A stretch of DNA of 64,000 nt from Saccharothrix sp. (GTDB taxonomy: Bacteria > Actinomycetota > Actinomycetes > Mycobacteriales > Pseudonocardiaceae): NCBI RefSeq assembly GCF_031180885.1, contig NZ_JAPSLK010000004.1, positions 62,001-126,000 on the forward strand, written 5' to 3'. How positions within the stretch are numbered: position 1 is the stretch's first letter; every line of letters begins with the position of its first letter. The notes under the pieces were generated by a model. It was not told the origin of the DNA, made no database searches, and saw nothing but the letters and a program-made list of their open reading frames with translations. Position numbers and translations under genes: made by a program. Positions 43,722-52,186 of this stretch are shown in pieces.

Positions 43722-45203
43722 ATGTCTGCTAGGAGTGACACCAAGACCGACCGCGGGTCCGCGACGGTCGCGCCACCGGAGAAGGAAATGCCCGGCTGGG
43801 GCTTCCGGATCTGGGCGATGCTGATCGTGGTGTGCGGTGCGTTCATGCTCGACGCGCTCGACAACATCATGGTCGGCATCGCGACCCCGCCGATCCAGGC
43901 CGAGTTCGGCATGTCCAACAACACGCTGCAGTGGGTCGTGAGCGCCTACGTGCTGGGCTTCGGCGGCTTCCTGCTGCTCGGGGGTCGGGCGGCGGACCTG
44001 GCGGGACGCCGCCGCGTCTTCCTCGTCGGCGTCTCCGTGTTCGCGGTCGGGTCGCTGCTGGGCGGCCTCGGCGACACGAGCGTCATGGTGATCGCGGGCC
44101 GGTTCATCATGGGTGTCGGCGCGGCCTTCACCGCCCCCTCCGCGCTGTCGATCATCATCACGTCCTTCCCCGCCGGCGCGCAGCGCAACCGCGCGCTGGG
44201 CATCTACACCGCGTGCGGCGCGGTCGGGTACTCGACCGGTGTCATCGTCGGCGGCCTGCTGACCGAGCTGGGCTGGCGCTGGACGTTCCTGCTGCCGGTG
44301 CCGATCGTCGTCGTGGTGTTCCTGGGTGGCCTGTTCCTGGTGCCCAAGGACCCCGCTCCCGTGCGCGGGCGCAAGTACGACGTCGCGGGCGCGGTCACGA
44401 TCACCGCCGCCATGCTGCTGCTGGTGTTCGCGATCGTGGAGGCGCCGGCCTCGGGCCTGCTCGCCCCGCGCACCGCGGGCGCGTTCGTCGCCGCGATCGT
44501 CCTCATCGGACTGTTCGTCGCGATCGAGCGCCGGGCGGCGGAGCCGCTGCTGCGCTTGGCCCTGCTGCGCGTGCCGTCGCTGGTGGGGGCGAGCCTCGTC
44601 GCCGCCGCCATCCTCGGCACCTACATGAGCTTCCAGTTCATCGGCGGCCTCTACCTCCAGTCCTACCTGGGGTGGTCGCCGCTGCAGATGGGCCTGGCAT
44701 TCCTGCCCGTCGGCCTGCTGATCATGACCATCGCGCCCCGCGCGGGCAAGCTGATCGGGCGGTTCGGCCTGCACGGCATGATGTTCGCGGGCTTCGTCGC
44801 CTACACCCTGTCCTACGCGCTGTTCCTGCGCATCGACGAAACCGCCTCCTACTGGTGGGTGGTGTTCCCGAGCGTGGCGTTGATCGGCATCGCGTTCCCG
44901 TTCTCCTTCCCGGCGGCCAACGTCCTGGCGACCTCGCAGGTCGCCGACGACGAGCAGGGCGTCGCGGCGGGCATCCTGCAGACCGGCTACCAGGTCGGCG
45001 CGGCGATCGTGCTGGCGGTCATCGCGGCGATCTCCACGCTGGACGCGAGCACCCCGGGCGACCGGGCCGCGCAGCTGGAGAGCTACCACACCTCGCTCTA
45101 CGTCCTGCTCGGCATCTCGGTGCTGACCACGGTGCTGACGCTCGTCCCGGTCCTGCGCGCCGCCGCGCGCAAGCGGACCCAACCGGTTCCCGCGTCCAGC
45201 TGA
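43722..45203 (+). CDS. MFS drug:H+ antiporter-2 (EmrB/QacA) exporter
   Basis: ATG 43722 follows GAGGAGA; 493 residues and about 14 membrane helices. Family motifs are LDALDNIMVGIATPPIQ in helix 1 (DHA2 motif D1 region), GRAADLAGRRRVFLVG (motif A) and GAVGYSTGVIVGGLL (motif C). It probably exports the product of the cluster and gives self-resistance, controlled by the divergent TetR protein. Confidence 0.92.
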   Translation: MSARSDTKTDRGSATVAPPEKEMPGWGFRIWAMLIVVCGAFMLDALDNIMVGIATPPIQAEFGMSNNTLQWVVSAYVLGFGGFLLLGGRAADLAGRRRVFLVGVSVFAVGSLLGGLGDTSVMVIAGRFIMGVGAAFTAPSALSIIITSFPAGAQRNRALGIYTACGAVGYSTGVIVGGLLTELGWRWTFLLPVPIVVVVFLGGLFLVPKDPAPVRGRKYDVAGAVTITAAMLLLVFAIVEAPASGLLAPRTAGAFVAAIVLIGLFVAIERRAAEPLLRLALLRVPSLVGASLVAAAILGTYMSFQFIGGLYLQSYLGWSPLQMGLAFLPVGLLIMTIAPRAGKLIGRFGLHGMMFAGFVAYTLSYALFLRIDETASYWWVVFPSVALIGIAFPFSFPAANVLATSQVADDEQGVAAGILQTGYQVGAAIVLAVIAAISTLDASTPGDRAAQLESYHTSLYVLLGISVLTTVLTLVPVLRAAARKRTQPVPASS

Positions 45204-45294
45204 CGCGCCCGCGATCGCGTGCGGTGGTCCACCAGTCCCGGGCCACCGCACGCGCTGTGCTGAGCACGACCCACCGTCCAGAAAGGTTCCCGCG

Positions 45295-46029
45295 ATGGCG
45301 TTCGAGTTCCCCGGTGACATCTACGAGACCATCCGCGCGAGCATGCGCGACCTGGCGGCCGAGACCGACTACCTCGCGGGCCTGCTGCCCGCGGGTGGCC
45401 GAGTTTTGGACCTGGGCTCCGGCGCGGGCACCACGCTGCACGCCCTGGCCGAGCGCGGCTTCCAGGGGGTCGGTGTCGACCGGAGCGCCACCTTCACAGA
45501 CCACGCCAAGGGCCGGGCGAGCACCGCCGAGCGCTACGTCCACGCCACGTTCGCCGAGTTCGACACCGACGAGACCTTCGACCTGGTGACCTGCCTGTTC
45601 GCCACGGTCAACATGGTCGACCCGGTCGAGCTGCCCGCCCTGCTGGACAAGGTTCGCCGCTTCCTCAAGCCGGGCGGGCGGCTGGTGCTGGAGGCGGCGC
45701 ACCTGCTCAACTTCGTCGACGGCTTCCAGCCCGCGCAGGTCACCCACCACGTCGCCGGCGACGGCTCCGTGGTGACCCGGCTCGCCCGGATCTCCGTGCG
45801 CCCGCACGACGCGGTGTGGCGCAACGACGAGACGCTCGTCGTCGGTGTGTCGGGCGGTCCGGCCACGCTGCACCACAACTTCTTCGACCAGTGGGTGCTC
45901 ACGGCGCCCGAGCTGCGCAACCTGCTCGCCGCCGCGGGCTTCAGCGTCACGGCCGAGCACGGGTCGTTCCGGTCGACGCCGGCCACCGGGCGCGGCCCGC
46001 TGATCCAGGTCGCGGAGGTCGTGTCCTGA
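45295..46029 (+). CDS. Class I SAM-dependent methyltransferase
   Basis: A 244-residue protein with a Rossmann SAM-binding motif I (RVLDLGSGAGTTLHAL), motif II region FDLVTCLFATVNMV and KPGGRLVLEAAHLLNF. An AGAAAGG-like ribosome site lies upstream of ATG 45295. O-, N- or C-methylation cannot be distinguished. It is last in the plus-strand operon and ends before a long palindromic terminator. Confidence 0.88.
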   Translation: MAFEFPGDIYETIRASMRDLAAETDYLAGLLPAGGRVLDLGSGAGTTLHALAERGFQGVGVDRSATFTDHAKGRASTAERYVHATFAEFDTDETFDLVTCLFATVNMVDPVELPALLDKVRRFLKPGGRLVLEAAHLLNFVDGFQPAQVTHHVAGDGSVVTRLARISVRPHDAVWRNDETLVVGVSGGPATLHHNFFDQWVLTAPELRNLLAAAGFSVTAEHGSFRSTPATGRGPLIQVAEVVS

Positions 46030-46045
46030 ACACCGCGCGTACGGC

Positions 46046-46083
46046 GAACCGGCCGGGCCCGCGATCGCGGGCCCGGCCGGTTC
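46046..46083. terminator. 38-bp perfect palindrome, bidirectional terminator
   Basis: Bases 46046-46083 are a perfect 38-bp palindrome without a loop, centred on GCGATCGC, sitting between the stops of two convergent genes (46029 and 46194). RNA from either strand would form a very stable hairpin. Confidence 0.8.
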
Positions 46084-46193
46084 CGGGTGTCCGGGTGGGG
46101 AGATCCCCGGACGACCACGCCGGTCCTGCCGCCGTCGCAACGGGACCGACGGCTCGTGTCGGTCGCCCGGGGGCGTCCGCGCGCCCGGAGCCC

Positions 46194-47060
46194 TCAGCGG
46201 CGGGCGCGCAGCGCGTCGAGCAGCTCCGCGCGCCCCTGGCAGCCGCGCACCAGCAGCTCGGTCACCTGGTCCAGCGCGCGCCGGTCGCCCATCTCGGCGA
46301 CCTCCGCCAGCGCGATCGCCACCCAGCTCAGGTTCGTGGCCACGTCGACCAGCTCCCGCGCGACGTGCCGGGCGTTGTCGCGCAGGATCTGCGTCCACAA
46401 CTCGGGGTCGCCCGCCGCGATCCGCGTCGTGTCGAGGCCACCCCGGCCCGTCAGCGCGAGCACCTCCGGCCTCGCGCCCCGCAGCGCCGCCGCCAGCGCG
46501 CTGGCGACCACGTGCGGCACGTGCGACACGAGGGCCACGGCGCGGTCGTGCTCGTCGGCATCCATCTCCAGCGGCGAGGCATCGCACAGCGCGACCAGTT
46601 CGCGGACGGTGTCCAGCGCCGCCGCCGCGGTGCGCGGCCCGGGGCACAGCACCCACGCCGCCCCGCGGAACAGCGCCTCGTCAGCCGCGTCCGGGCCGGA
46701 TCTCTCGGCTCCGGCCATGGGGTGGCCCGGCACGAAGTCGGGCGTCCCGCCGCCGCGGCGCACGATCTCGCCCTTGGTGCTCGCCACGTCGGTGTAGAAC
46801 GCGGCGAGCCGGCGCTCGCGCGCGTCCCGCAGGACCTCGGGCACCGCGCGGGGCGGCACCGCCACCACCGCCAGGTCCGCGGGCGACCCGCCGCCGGCGA
46901 GGGGTGTGCCCGCGCCTCGTGCGACGGCGGCGGCCAGCGCCCGCTCGTCGCGGTCCTCCAGCACGACGTGGACCCCGGCGGAGCGGGCGGCCAGCGCGAT
47001 CGAGGTTCCGATCAGGCCGGTGCCCACCACCGCCAGGGTCCCGATCCGGGACGGCGTCAC
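46194..47060 (-). CDS. tyrA: Prephenate dehydrogenase
   Basis: GTG 47060 overlaps the stop of the chorismate mutase gene (GTGA); 288 residues. It has the NAD motif VVGTGLIGTSIALA, ASTKGEIV, GHPMAGAERSG and the catalytic His region VSHVPHVVASAL, then a helical dimerisation domain (GGLDTTRIAAGDPELWTQIL). There is no C-terminal ACT domain, so feedback control by tyrosine through that domain is not expected. It converts prephenate to 4-hydroxyphenylpyruvate, in series with the upstream chorismate mutase. Confidence 0.9.
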   Translation of the reverse strand: MTPSRIGTLAVVGTGLIGTSIALAARSAGVHVVLEDRDERALAAAVARGAGTPLAGGGSPADLAVVAVPPRAVPEVLRDARERRLAAFYTDVASTKGEIVRRGGGTPDFVPGHPMAGAERSGPDAADEALFRGAAWVLCPGPRTAAAALDTVRELVALCDASPLEMDADEHDRAVALVSHVPHVVASALAAALRGARPEVLALTGRGGLDTTRIAAGDPELWTQILRDNARHVARELVDVATNLSWVAIALAEVAEMGDRRALDQVTELLVRGCQGRAELLDALRARR

Positions 47061-47437
47061 CGAGGACTCGCCGCGACGAGGTCGGGCCGCAGGGCGGCAG
47101 CACCACCCAGGTACACGTGCCGCACCTGTCGGGCGGGGTCGGGGACCACGACGTGCGCCATCGCCCGCACCACCCTCGGCAGACCGCCGGGCACCGCGAT
47201 CTCGGTCGCGCACATCACCGGGACCCCGTCCAGGGGGCCGTTGCGCGCCGCGGTCGCGGGGTACGCGCTGACCAGGTCCGGTGTCACGGTGAACAGCACG
47301 CTGATCACCTCGTCGCGGGCCAACCCGTTCTCCGCCAACATCGCCTGGACCAGTGCGACCGTGCCCTCGGCGATCGCGTCGGGGGCGTCGAGGTCCACCT
47401 GGACCGCCCCGCGCACCGCGCGAACCGCGCCTGTCAT
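47057..47437 (-). CDS. aroH: Chorismate mutase, AroH type
   Basis: ATG 47437 has GGAGGTGAG upstream; 126 residues. It matches the trimeric AroH class rather than the helical AroQ class: VRAVRGAVQVDLD (active-site Arg), TVALVQAMLAENGLARDEVISVLFT, CATEIAVPGGLPRVVRAMAHV (active-site Glu and Arg) and VYLGGAAALRPDL. It turns chorismate into prephenate. An alternative in-frame ATG lies ten residues upstream, overlapping the end of the aldolase gene. Confidence 0.9.
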   Translation of the reverse strand: MTGAVRAVRGAVQVDLDAPDAIAEGTVALVQAMLAENGLARDEVISVLFTVTPDLVSAYPATAARNGPLDGVPVMCATEIAVPGGLPRVVRAMAHVVVPDPARQVRHVYLGGAAALRPDLVAASPR

Positions 47438-47459
47438 CGGCTGCTCACCTCCGTGCGAC

Positions 47460-48266
47460 TCACTCATCCAACAACTCCGGGTGGGAGGCGGTGATCTCCT
47501 CGTACAGCAACTGGAAGCTGAACCAGCCGAGCTGCCGGTCACCGAACCCGTGCTTGGCCGCCATCGCCTGGTCGTGGTTCATCGACTCCGGCTTGCCCGC
47601 CGCCGCCGCGAGCAGCTGCACCTGCGCGCAGCTGTCGTAGGTGAAGAACCAGTGCACGGCCTCCTCGATGGAGCCGCCCACCGTGATCAGCCCGTGGTGG
47701 CGCAGCAGGATCGCGCGCCGGTCGCCGAGCTTCTCCGCGATGTCCTGGCCCTGTTCGATCGCGATCGAGGGACCCCGGTAGTCGTCGTAGAGCACCTGGT
47801 CCTGGTAGAAGGCGGCCGACTCCTGGTCCAGCGGCTCCAGCAGGCGCCCCAGCGCGCCCAGCGCCCGGGAGTGCGCGGTGTGGGCGTGGGCGGCGGCCTC
47901 GGCGGCCGGGTTGAGCTCGTGGATCTTCGAGTGGATGACGAACGCGCTCGGGTTCACGGGGTGCGCGCCCTCGACGACCGTGCCGGTCGAGTCGACCAGG
48001 ATCAGGTCCTTGACCCGCACGAGGTTGAACGAGACGCCGAACGGGTTGACCCAGAACCGGTCGTGGTGCTCGGGGTCGCGCACCGAGATGTGCCCGGAGA
48101 TGCCCTCGCCGAACCCGTACTGGCCGAACAGCCGCAGCGCCGCGGTCAGCCGCTGCTTGCGGTGGCGGCGTTCCTCCTCGATCGTGCGCTGCTCGCGGTC
48201 GGGCATCGGCAGGCCGGTCCGGGTGTCGGCGAGGTAGCCCGGGGTCCTGTCTTCCACGGTGGTCAT
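47460..48266 (-). CDS. Class II aldolase/adducin-family protein
   Basis: A 268-residue protein of the fuculose-phosphate-aldolase fold: LTAALRLFGQYGFGEGISGHISVRDPE, zinc ligands in AAHAHTAHSRALG and LLRHHGLITVGGS, and FFTYDSCAQVQLLAAAAGKP. Such proteins catalyse retro-aldol or decarboxylation reactions, or act in secondary metabolism. It is co-transcribed with chorismate mutase and prephenate dehydrogenase, so it more likely serves this cluster than the fucose pathway 25 kb away. Specific reaction unknown. Confidence 0.82.
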   Translation of the reverse strand: MTTVEDRTPGYLADTRTGLPMPDREQRTIEEERRHRKQRLTAALRLFGQYGFGEGISGHISVRDPEHHDRFWVNPFGVSFNLVRVKDLILVDSTGTVVEGAHPVNPSAFVIHSKIHELNPAAEAAAHAHTAHSRALGALGRLLEPLDQESAAFYQDQVLYDDYRGPSIAIEQGQDIAEKLGDRRAILLRHHGLITVGGSIEEAVHWFFTYDSCAQVQLLAAAAGKPESMNHDQAMAAKHGFGDRQLGWFSFQLLYEEITASHPELLDE

Positions 48267-48305
48267 GGACGGTTCTCCTCACGTCGGTGTACGCCGCGGT
48301 GGGCG

Positions 48306-49862
48306 TCAGATCAACTGGAGGCTGTCGTCGTCGGAGCGGTCGGCGGGGACGAGCGCGGGCGTCGTCCAGCGGGCGCGCATCGACTCGACGATGTCGACGG
48401 CGCGGTCGACCAGCGACTGCACGCCGAAGGTGAAGAACAGGCTCCCGCGTGCCGGGTCGCCCAAGGCGTGCAGGCGCGAGTCGGCCACCCCGCCCGCGAC
48501 CAGCTCGCTGGTGGCGCGCAGCACGCGCACGCCGCCGCGCGGGTGCGGTTCGGCGAGGCCTGCGGCGGCCAGGGACTCCAGCAGCGGCATCGCCGCGCCG
48601 GATCGCCGGTGCAGTCGCGCGTTCACCGCGTTGACCACGACCTCCGCCGCGGACTCCACCCCGTTGGCGGTCATGGTGAAACCGCCGCCGGGACGTGCCC
48701 GCACGTCGGTCACCCCGCGCACGAACTCGACCCGGCCCGCCTCGGCCAGCGACAGCAGCCGGGCCGCGCTGGCGGGCGGCATGGGGCAGCACAGGCTCAT
48801 CACGGTCCGGTCGTGCTCGGCCATGAGCCATGTCCGCGCCGCCTCGTCGAGCAGGGGCCACACGTCGGGGCCCGCTTCCGGGACGGCCTGCTGGAGCACC
48901 CGCAGCGCGATGCTCGGGGAGTCGACCTCGGCCAGCCCGCGCCGCAACCGCTGCACAGGGTCCTCCCGGGTCATGGCGGCGATCTCCGCGCGCACCGGGG
49001 TGAGGTCCTCGCCGACCGAATTCAGCTCGGTCTCCATCAGCGACACCACCTCGGACAGCGTCACCGTCCCGCCCGCGGCGGCGATGCGCCGGAAGTGGGC
49101 GGGGGTGAAGTGCCGCAGCCTGTGGTGCACGGGCCGCTGACGCACGCCCGGCAGCACGCCGCGCCGGGAGACCAGGCGGATGCGGCCCTCGTGGCCGACG
49201 TGGTCCAGCCCGAGGACCACGTCCACCGCGGTCAGGCCGGAACCGACGACCACCACGTCGGCGTCGGGGGCCACGCGGGTCAGGGCGCTCGCGATCGGGT
49301 AGGGCTCGGCGATGAAACCCGCGGTCCCCGCGAGCCCGAACACGTCGACCGGTCTGCCCGCGCCGAAGCACAGGACGGCGTGGTCCACGGTGACGGCGTC
49401 CCCCGCCGAGGTGTGCAGGACCAACTCGTCCGGCCCCGACTCCGCCGCCCGGACCACGTGGTCCCGCACGATCCGCACGCCCCATCCGGCAGCCACCAGC
49501 GAGCGCAGCGCCGCTCGCGCGGACTGCTCCAGGTAGTCGCCGAACACCGCGCGCGGCACGAAGGTGGCGCCGCTGTGGGGATCCCGGTGCGCTCCCGCGC
49601 TGGACGTGAGCAGCGTCCGGCTCACCAACCAGTCGGCGAAGTGGGCTGTGTCGCCCGCTCTGACCGACATGTCCTCGGGCACGGCGTTGACCCTCACCAC
49701 CTCGAGGTCCGGCTGGTACGGCCGACCCCGCCACAGGTGGCCGGACGGCTCGAACACCACGACCTCGCCCGGTGGCACGCCACCGTCCCGCGCCAAGGCG
49801 TCGAGCAGGCACACCGCCGACGCGCCCCCACCCACTACCGCGATTCTGGGAACTGATGACAT
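48306..49862 (-). CDS. FAD/NAD(P)-binding protein (NAD_binding_9 family)
   Basis: ATG 49862 gives 518 residues beginning PRIAVVGGGASAVCLLDAL, an FAD dinucleotide motif. It continues with GHLWRGRPYQPDLEVVRVNAVPEDMSV, FVPRAVFGDYLEQ, a second nucleotide site ADVVVVGSGLTAVDVVLGL, LVSRRGVLPGVRQRP and LHALGDPARGSLFFTFGVQSLVDRA. This is the actinobacterial FAD-NAD(P)-binding family related to ornithine/lysine N-monooxygenases and hydroxyacyl oxidoreductases. It heads the minus operon with the aldolase, chorismate mutase and prephenate dehydrogenase. The substrate is not known. Confidence 0.8.
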   Translation of the reverse strand: MSSVPRIAVVGGGASAVCLLDALARDGGVPPGEVVVFEPSGHLWRGRPYQPDLEVVRVNAVPEDMSVRAGDTAHFADWLVSRTLLTSSAGAHRDPHSGATFVPRAVFGDYLEQSARAALRSLVAAGWGVRIVRDHVVRAAESGPDELVLHTSAGDAVTVDHAVLCFGAGRPVDVFGLAGTAGFIAEPYPIASALTRVAPDADVVVVGSGLTAVDVVLGLDHVGHEGRIRLVSRRGVLPGVRQRPVHHRLRHFTPAHFRRIAAAGGTVTLSEVVSLMETELNSVGEDLTPVRAEIAAMTREDPVQRLRRGLAEVDSPSIALRVLQQAVPEAGPDVWPLLDEAARTWLMAEHDRTVMSLCCPMPPASAARLLSLAEAGRVEFVRGVTDVRARPGGGFTMTANGVESAAEVVVNAVNARLHRRSGAAMPLLESLAAAGLAEPHPRGGVRVLRATSELVAGGVADSRLHALGDPARGSLFFTFGVQSLVDRAVDIVESMRARWTTPALVPADRSDDDSLQLI

Positions 49863-50116
49863 GGCGACCCCGATATCCCTTCGCCGCGACCCGGCCGCAT
49901 TCCGCGGTATGGCGTCGTGAATGAATTCGGCGCCCACCCTAGCCCCGTGCGGTCGGCCCCGGCTGGTGTTTGCGCGCGCGCCGCGTTGCGGAAGAGCGCA
50001 ACGACCGCATCCGGGAATGGGACGATCGGCGTATTCCGTTTTCCCGTATCGCTGTTACGGTTGCCGCGGGGGACCTTGTCGCACGAAGTCGGCACACACC
50101 GTGACGGAGCATTGCG

Positions 50117-51127
50117 ATGATCCTGGAAAGCGATGTGCGATCCGACGCTGCCTCGCGTCGCACAACCGGGCCGCCGATACCGCCCGGACCCGGGCGTCCG
50201 ACTCGGGGCTCCACCCGACACCTCGGGCCGGTGCTGGCGTCCGTGCCGGCGTTGGACGCCGGTCCGCTGGGCGTCCCGATCCTCGACGGGGCCGGTCTGG
50301 GGGGCCGACTGGGCGTCGCGCTGTGCCTGTCCGGCGCGGTGGAGGTGAGCCAGGACGGTGTGGACACCGTCCTGCGCGAGGGACAGCTGACCTGCGTCGA
50401 CGGGACCAGGCCCCACTGGCTCGCGGCGCTGGTGCCGTCGGTGCTGGTCGTCGTGGGCGCGGAGCACCACCGGGTCGGCCTGCCGCCCGAGGGCACCCGC
50501 GGGATGACCGCCGCGGCCTGGTCCGGCGAGGCCGGCGTGTACGGGCTGATGGCCGACACGGTCGGCTGCCTGGCGGCCGACCTGGACCGGCTCAGCGACA
50601 CTGAGGGCAACGCCCTGGGGCTGATGATCCTCGACCTGATCGGCTGCCTGCTGGCCGAGCAGCTCCGGAAGCGGGCGGTCGAACCCGCCGGCGGCCGGCG
50701 GTTGCTGACCCTGAAGATCCTCTGCCACGTGCGGAGCAGGCTCGGCGACGCGAACCTGATGCCCGAGCACATCGCCCGGCACTTCGGCATTTCGCTGCGG
50801 TACCTGCAGGTCCTGTTCGCCGAGCTGGGCACGAGCCCCGCCCGGTGGATCCGGGACGAGCGGCTGAGCCGGCTGCGCGACGACCTGGCCGACGCGGGTC
50901 TGGACCACCTGCCGGTCAGCGTCCTGGGGGAGAAGTGCGGAATCCCCGGCGCGTCGCAGGTCAGCCGGCTGTTCCGGGCCACCTACGGGCTCACGCCGAG
51001 CGAGTACCGGCGTGCGCGGGAGGCGATTCGCGAATCCGCCGGCCGGTCTGCGCCCGGTGCGCACGCCGGACCGACGACGCCGGTTAATGTCGGCGAGCGG
51101 GTGAAATGTGGGCCCGAGTCCCGATGA
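50117..51127 (+). CDS. AraC-family transcriptional regulator
   Basis: A 336-residue protein. The N-terminal part is a cupin-like sensing domain (LGVALCLSGAVEVSQDGVDTVLREGQLTCVDGTRPHWL). The C-terminal part has a first HTH (LMPEHIARHFGISLRYLQVLFAELGTSPARWIRDERL) and a second, weaker one (GIPGASQVSRLFRATYGLTPSEYRR). It closely resembles the AraC protein at 39650-40639. It is divergent from the FAD enzyme operon and precedes the DAHP synthase gene by 11 bases, so it probably controls the aromatic supply genes in both directions. The 254 bases upstream contain no gene. Confidence 0.87.
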   Translation: MILESDVRSDAASRRTTGPPIPPGPGRPTRGSTRHLGPVLASVPALDAGPLGVPILDGAGLGGRLGVALCLSGAVEVSQDGVDTVLREGQLTCVDGTRPHWLAALVPSVLVVVGAEHHRVGLPPEGTRGMTAAAWSGEAGVYGLMADTVGCLAADLDRLSDTEGNALGLMILDLIGCLLAEQLRKRAVEPAGGRRLLTLKILCHVRSRLGDANLMPEHIARHFGISLRYLQVLFAELGTSPARWIRDERLSRLRDDLADAGLDHLPVSVLGEKCGIPGASQVSRLFRATYGLTPSEYRRAREAIRESAGRSAPGAHAGPTTPVNVGERVKCGPESR

Positions 51128-51138
51128 GGAGTCCTGGC

Positions 51139-52176
51139 GTGGTCATCGTCATGCAGCCGAACGCGGCCGAGCACGAATTGCAAGGGATCGTCGAATTCAT
51201 CTCCGGTGCCAACTGCGAGGCATTCGTCAGTCACGGCGTGAACCGCACCGTCATCGGCGTCGTGGGAGATGTGGAGCAATTCGACGAGCACCAGATGCGC
51301 AGTCTGCCGGGAGTGGCCGACGTCGTGCGCATCTCCGCGAAGTACAAATTGGTCAGCCGCGAGCACCACCCCCACCGCTCAACTGTGCGCGTCGGCGGGG
51401 TTCCCATCGGGCCGAGCACCGTGACGCTCATCGCCGGCCCGTGCGCGGTGGAGACCTTCGACCAGACGCTGGAGGCGGCCAAGATGGCCCGCGACGCCGG
51501 CGCGACCCTGCTGCGCGGTGGCGCGTACAAGCCGCGCACCTCGCCGTACGCCTTCCAGGGGCTGGGCCCGCTGGGGCTGCGCATCCTGGCCGAGGTGCGC
51601 GAGGCGACCGGCCTGCCGGTGGTCACGGAGGTCGTCAGCCCCGCGGACGTGGACATCGTCGCCGAGCACGTCGACATGATCCAGATCGGGACCCGGAACA
51701 TGCAGAACTTCGCGTTGCTGCAAGCGGTCGGCGCCGTCGGCAAGCCGGTGATGCTCAAGCGCGGCATGAGCGCGACGATCGAGGAGTGGCTGATGGCCGC
51801 GGAGTACATCGCCCAGCGCGGCAACCTCGACATCGTGCTGTGCGAACGGGGCATCCGCACGTTCGAGTCGCAGACGCGCAACACCCTGGACATCTCGGCG
51901 GTGCCGGTCGCACAGCAACTGTCGCACCTGCCCGTGATCATCGACCCGTCGCACTCCGGCGGTCGCCGCGACCTGGTGCTGCCGCTGGCCAGGGCCGCCA
52001 TCGCGGTGGGTGCGGACGGGATCATCGTCGACGTGCACGGCGCCCCCGACACGGCGTTGTGCGACGGCCCGCAGGCGCTGGTGCACGCCGACATCCCCCT
52101 GTTGGCCGCGGCGGTCGAAGACTTCGCCGCCGCGACCGGCCGCGAGGTGGCCCGGGCCGACCGGGTCGCGGTCTGA
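51139..52176 (+). CDS. aroF: 3-deoxy-7-phosphoheptulonate (DAHP) synthase, type I-beta
   Basis: GTG 51139 follows GAGGAG; 345 residues. The first ~90 residues are a ferredoxin-like/ACT-type regulatory domain (VIVMQPNAAEHELQGIVEFI). The barrel follows: LIAGPCAVETFDQTLEAA, LRGGAYKPRTSPYAFQG, QIGTRNMQNFALL, VMLKRGMSAT, LCERGIRTFE and IDPSHSGGRRD, with the metal/PEP-site residues of the Bacillus/Thermotoga-type enzyme. The last metal-site segment reads VDVHGAPDTAL where relatives have a Glu (VEVHPDP), a conservative change worth noting. It commits erythrose-4-phosphate and PEP to the shikimate pathway, a likely dedicated copy for this cluster. Confidence 0.92.
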   Translation: MVIVMQPNAAEHELQGIVEFISGANCEAFVSHGVNRTVIGVVGDVEQFDEHQMRSLPGVADVVRISAKYKLVSREHHPHRSTVRVGGVPIGPSTVTLIAGPCAVETFDQTLEAAKMARDAGATLLRGGAYKPRTSPYAFQGLGPLGLRILAEVREATGLPVVTEVVSPADVDIVAEHVDMIQIGTRNMQNFALLQAVGAVGKPVMLKRGMSATIEEWLMAAEYIAQRGNLDIVLCERGIRTFESQTRNTLDISAVPVAQQLSHLPVIIDPSHSGGRRDLVLPLARAAIAVGADGIIVDVHGAPDTALCDGPQALVHADIPLLAAAVEDFAAATGREVARADRVAV

Positions 52177-52186
52177 CGGGGAGCGC

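Noticed and set aside
47460-48266. Assigning the class II aldolase to L-fucose catabolism as fuculose-phosphate aldolase
   Set aside because: It is 25 kb away, in an operon with chorismate mutase and prephenate dehydrogenase; no fuculokinase or isomerase is present and the fucose pathway here is non-phosphorylative.
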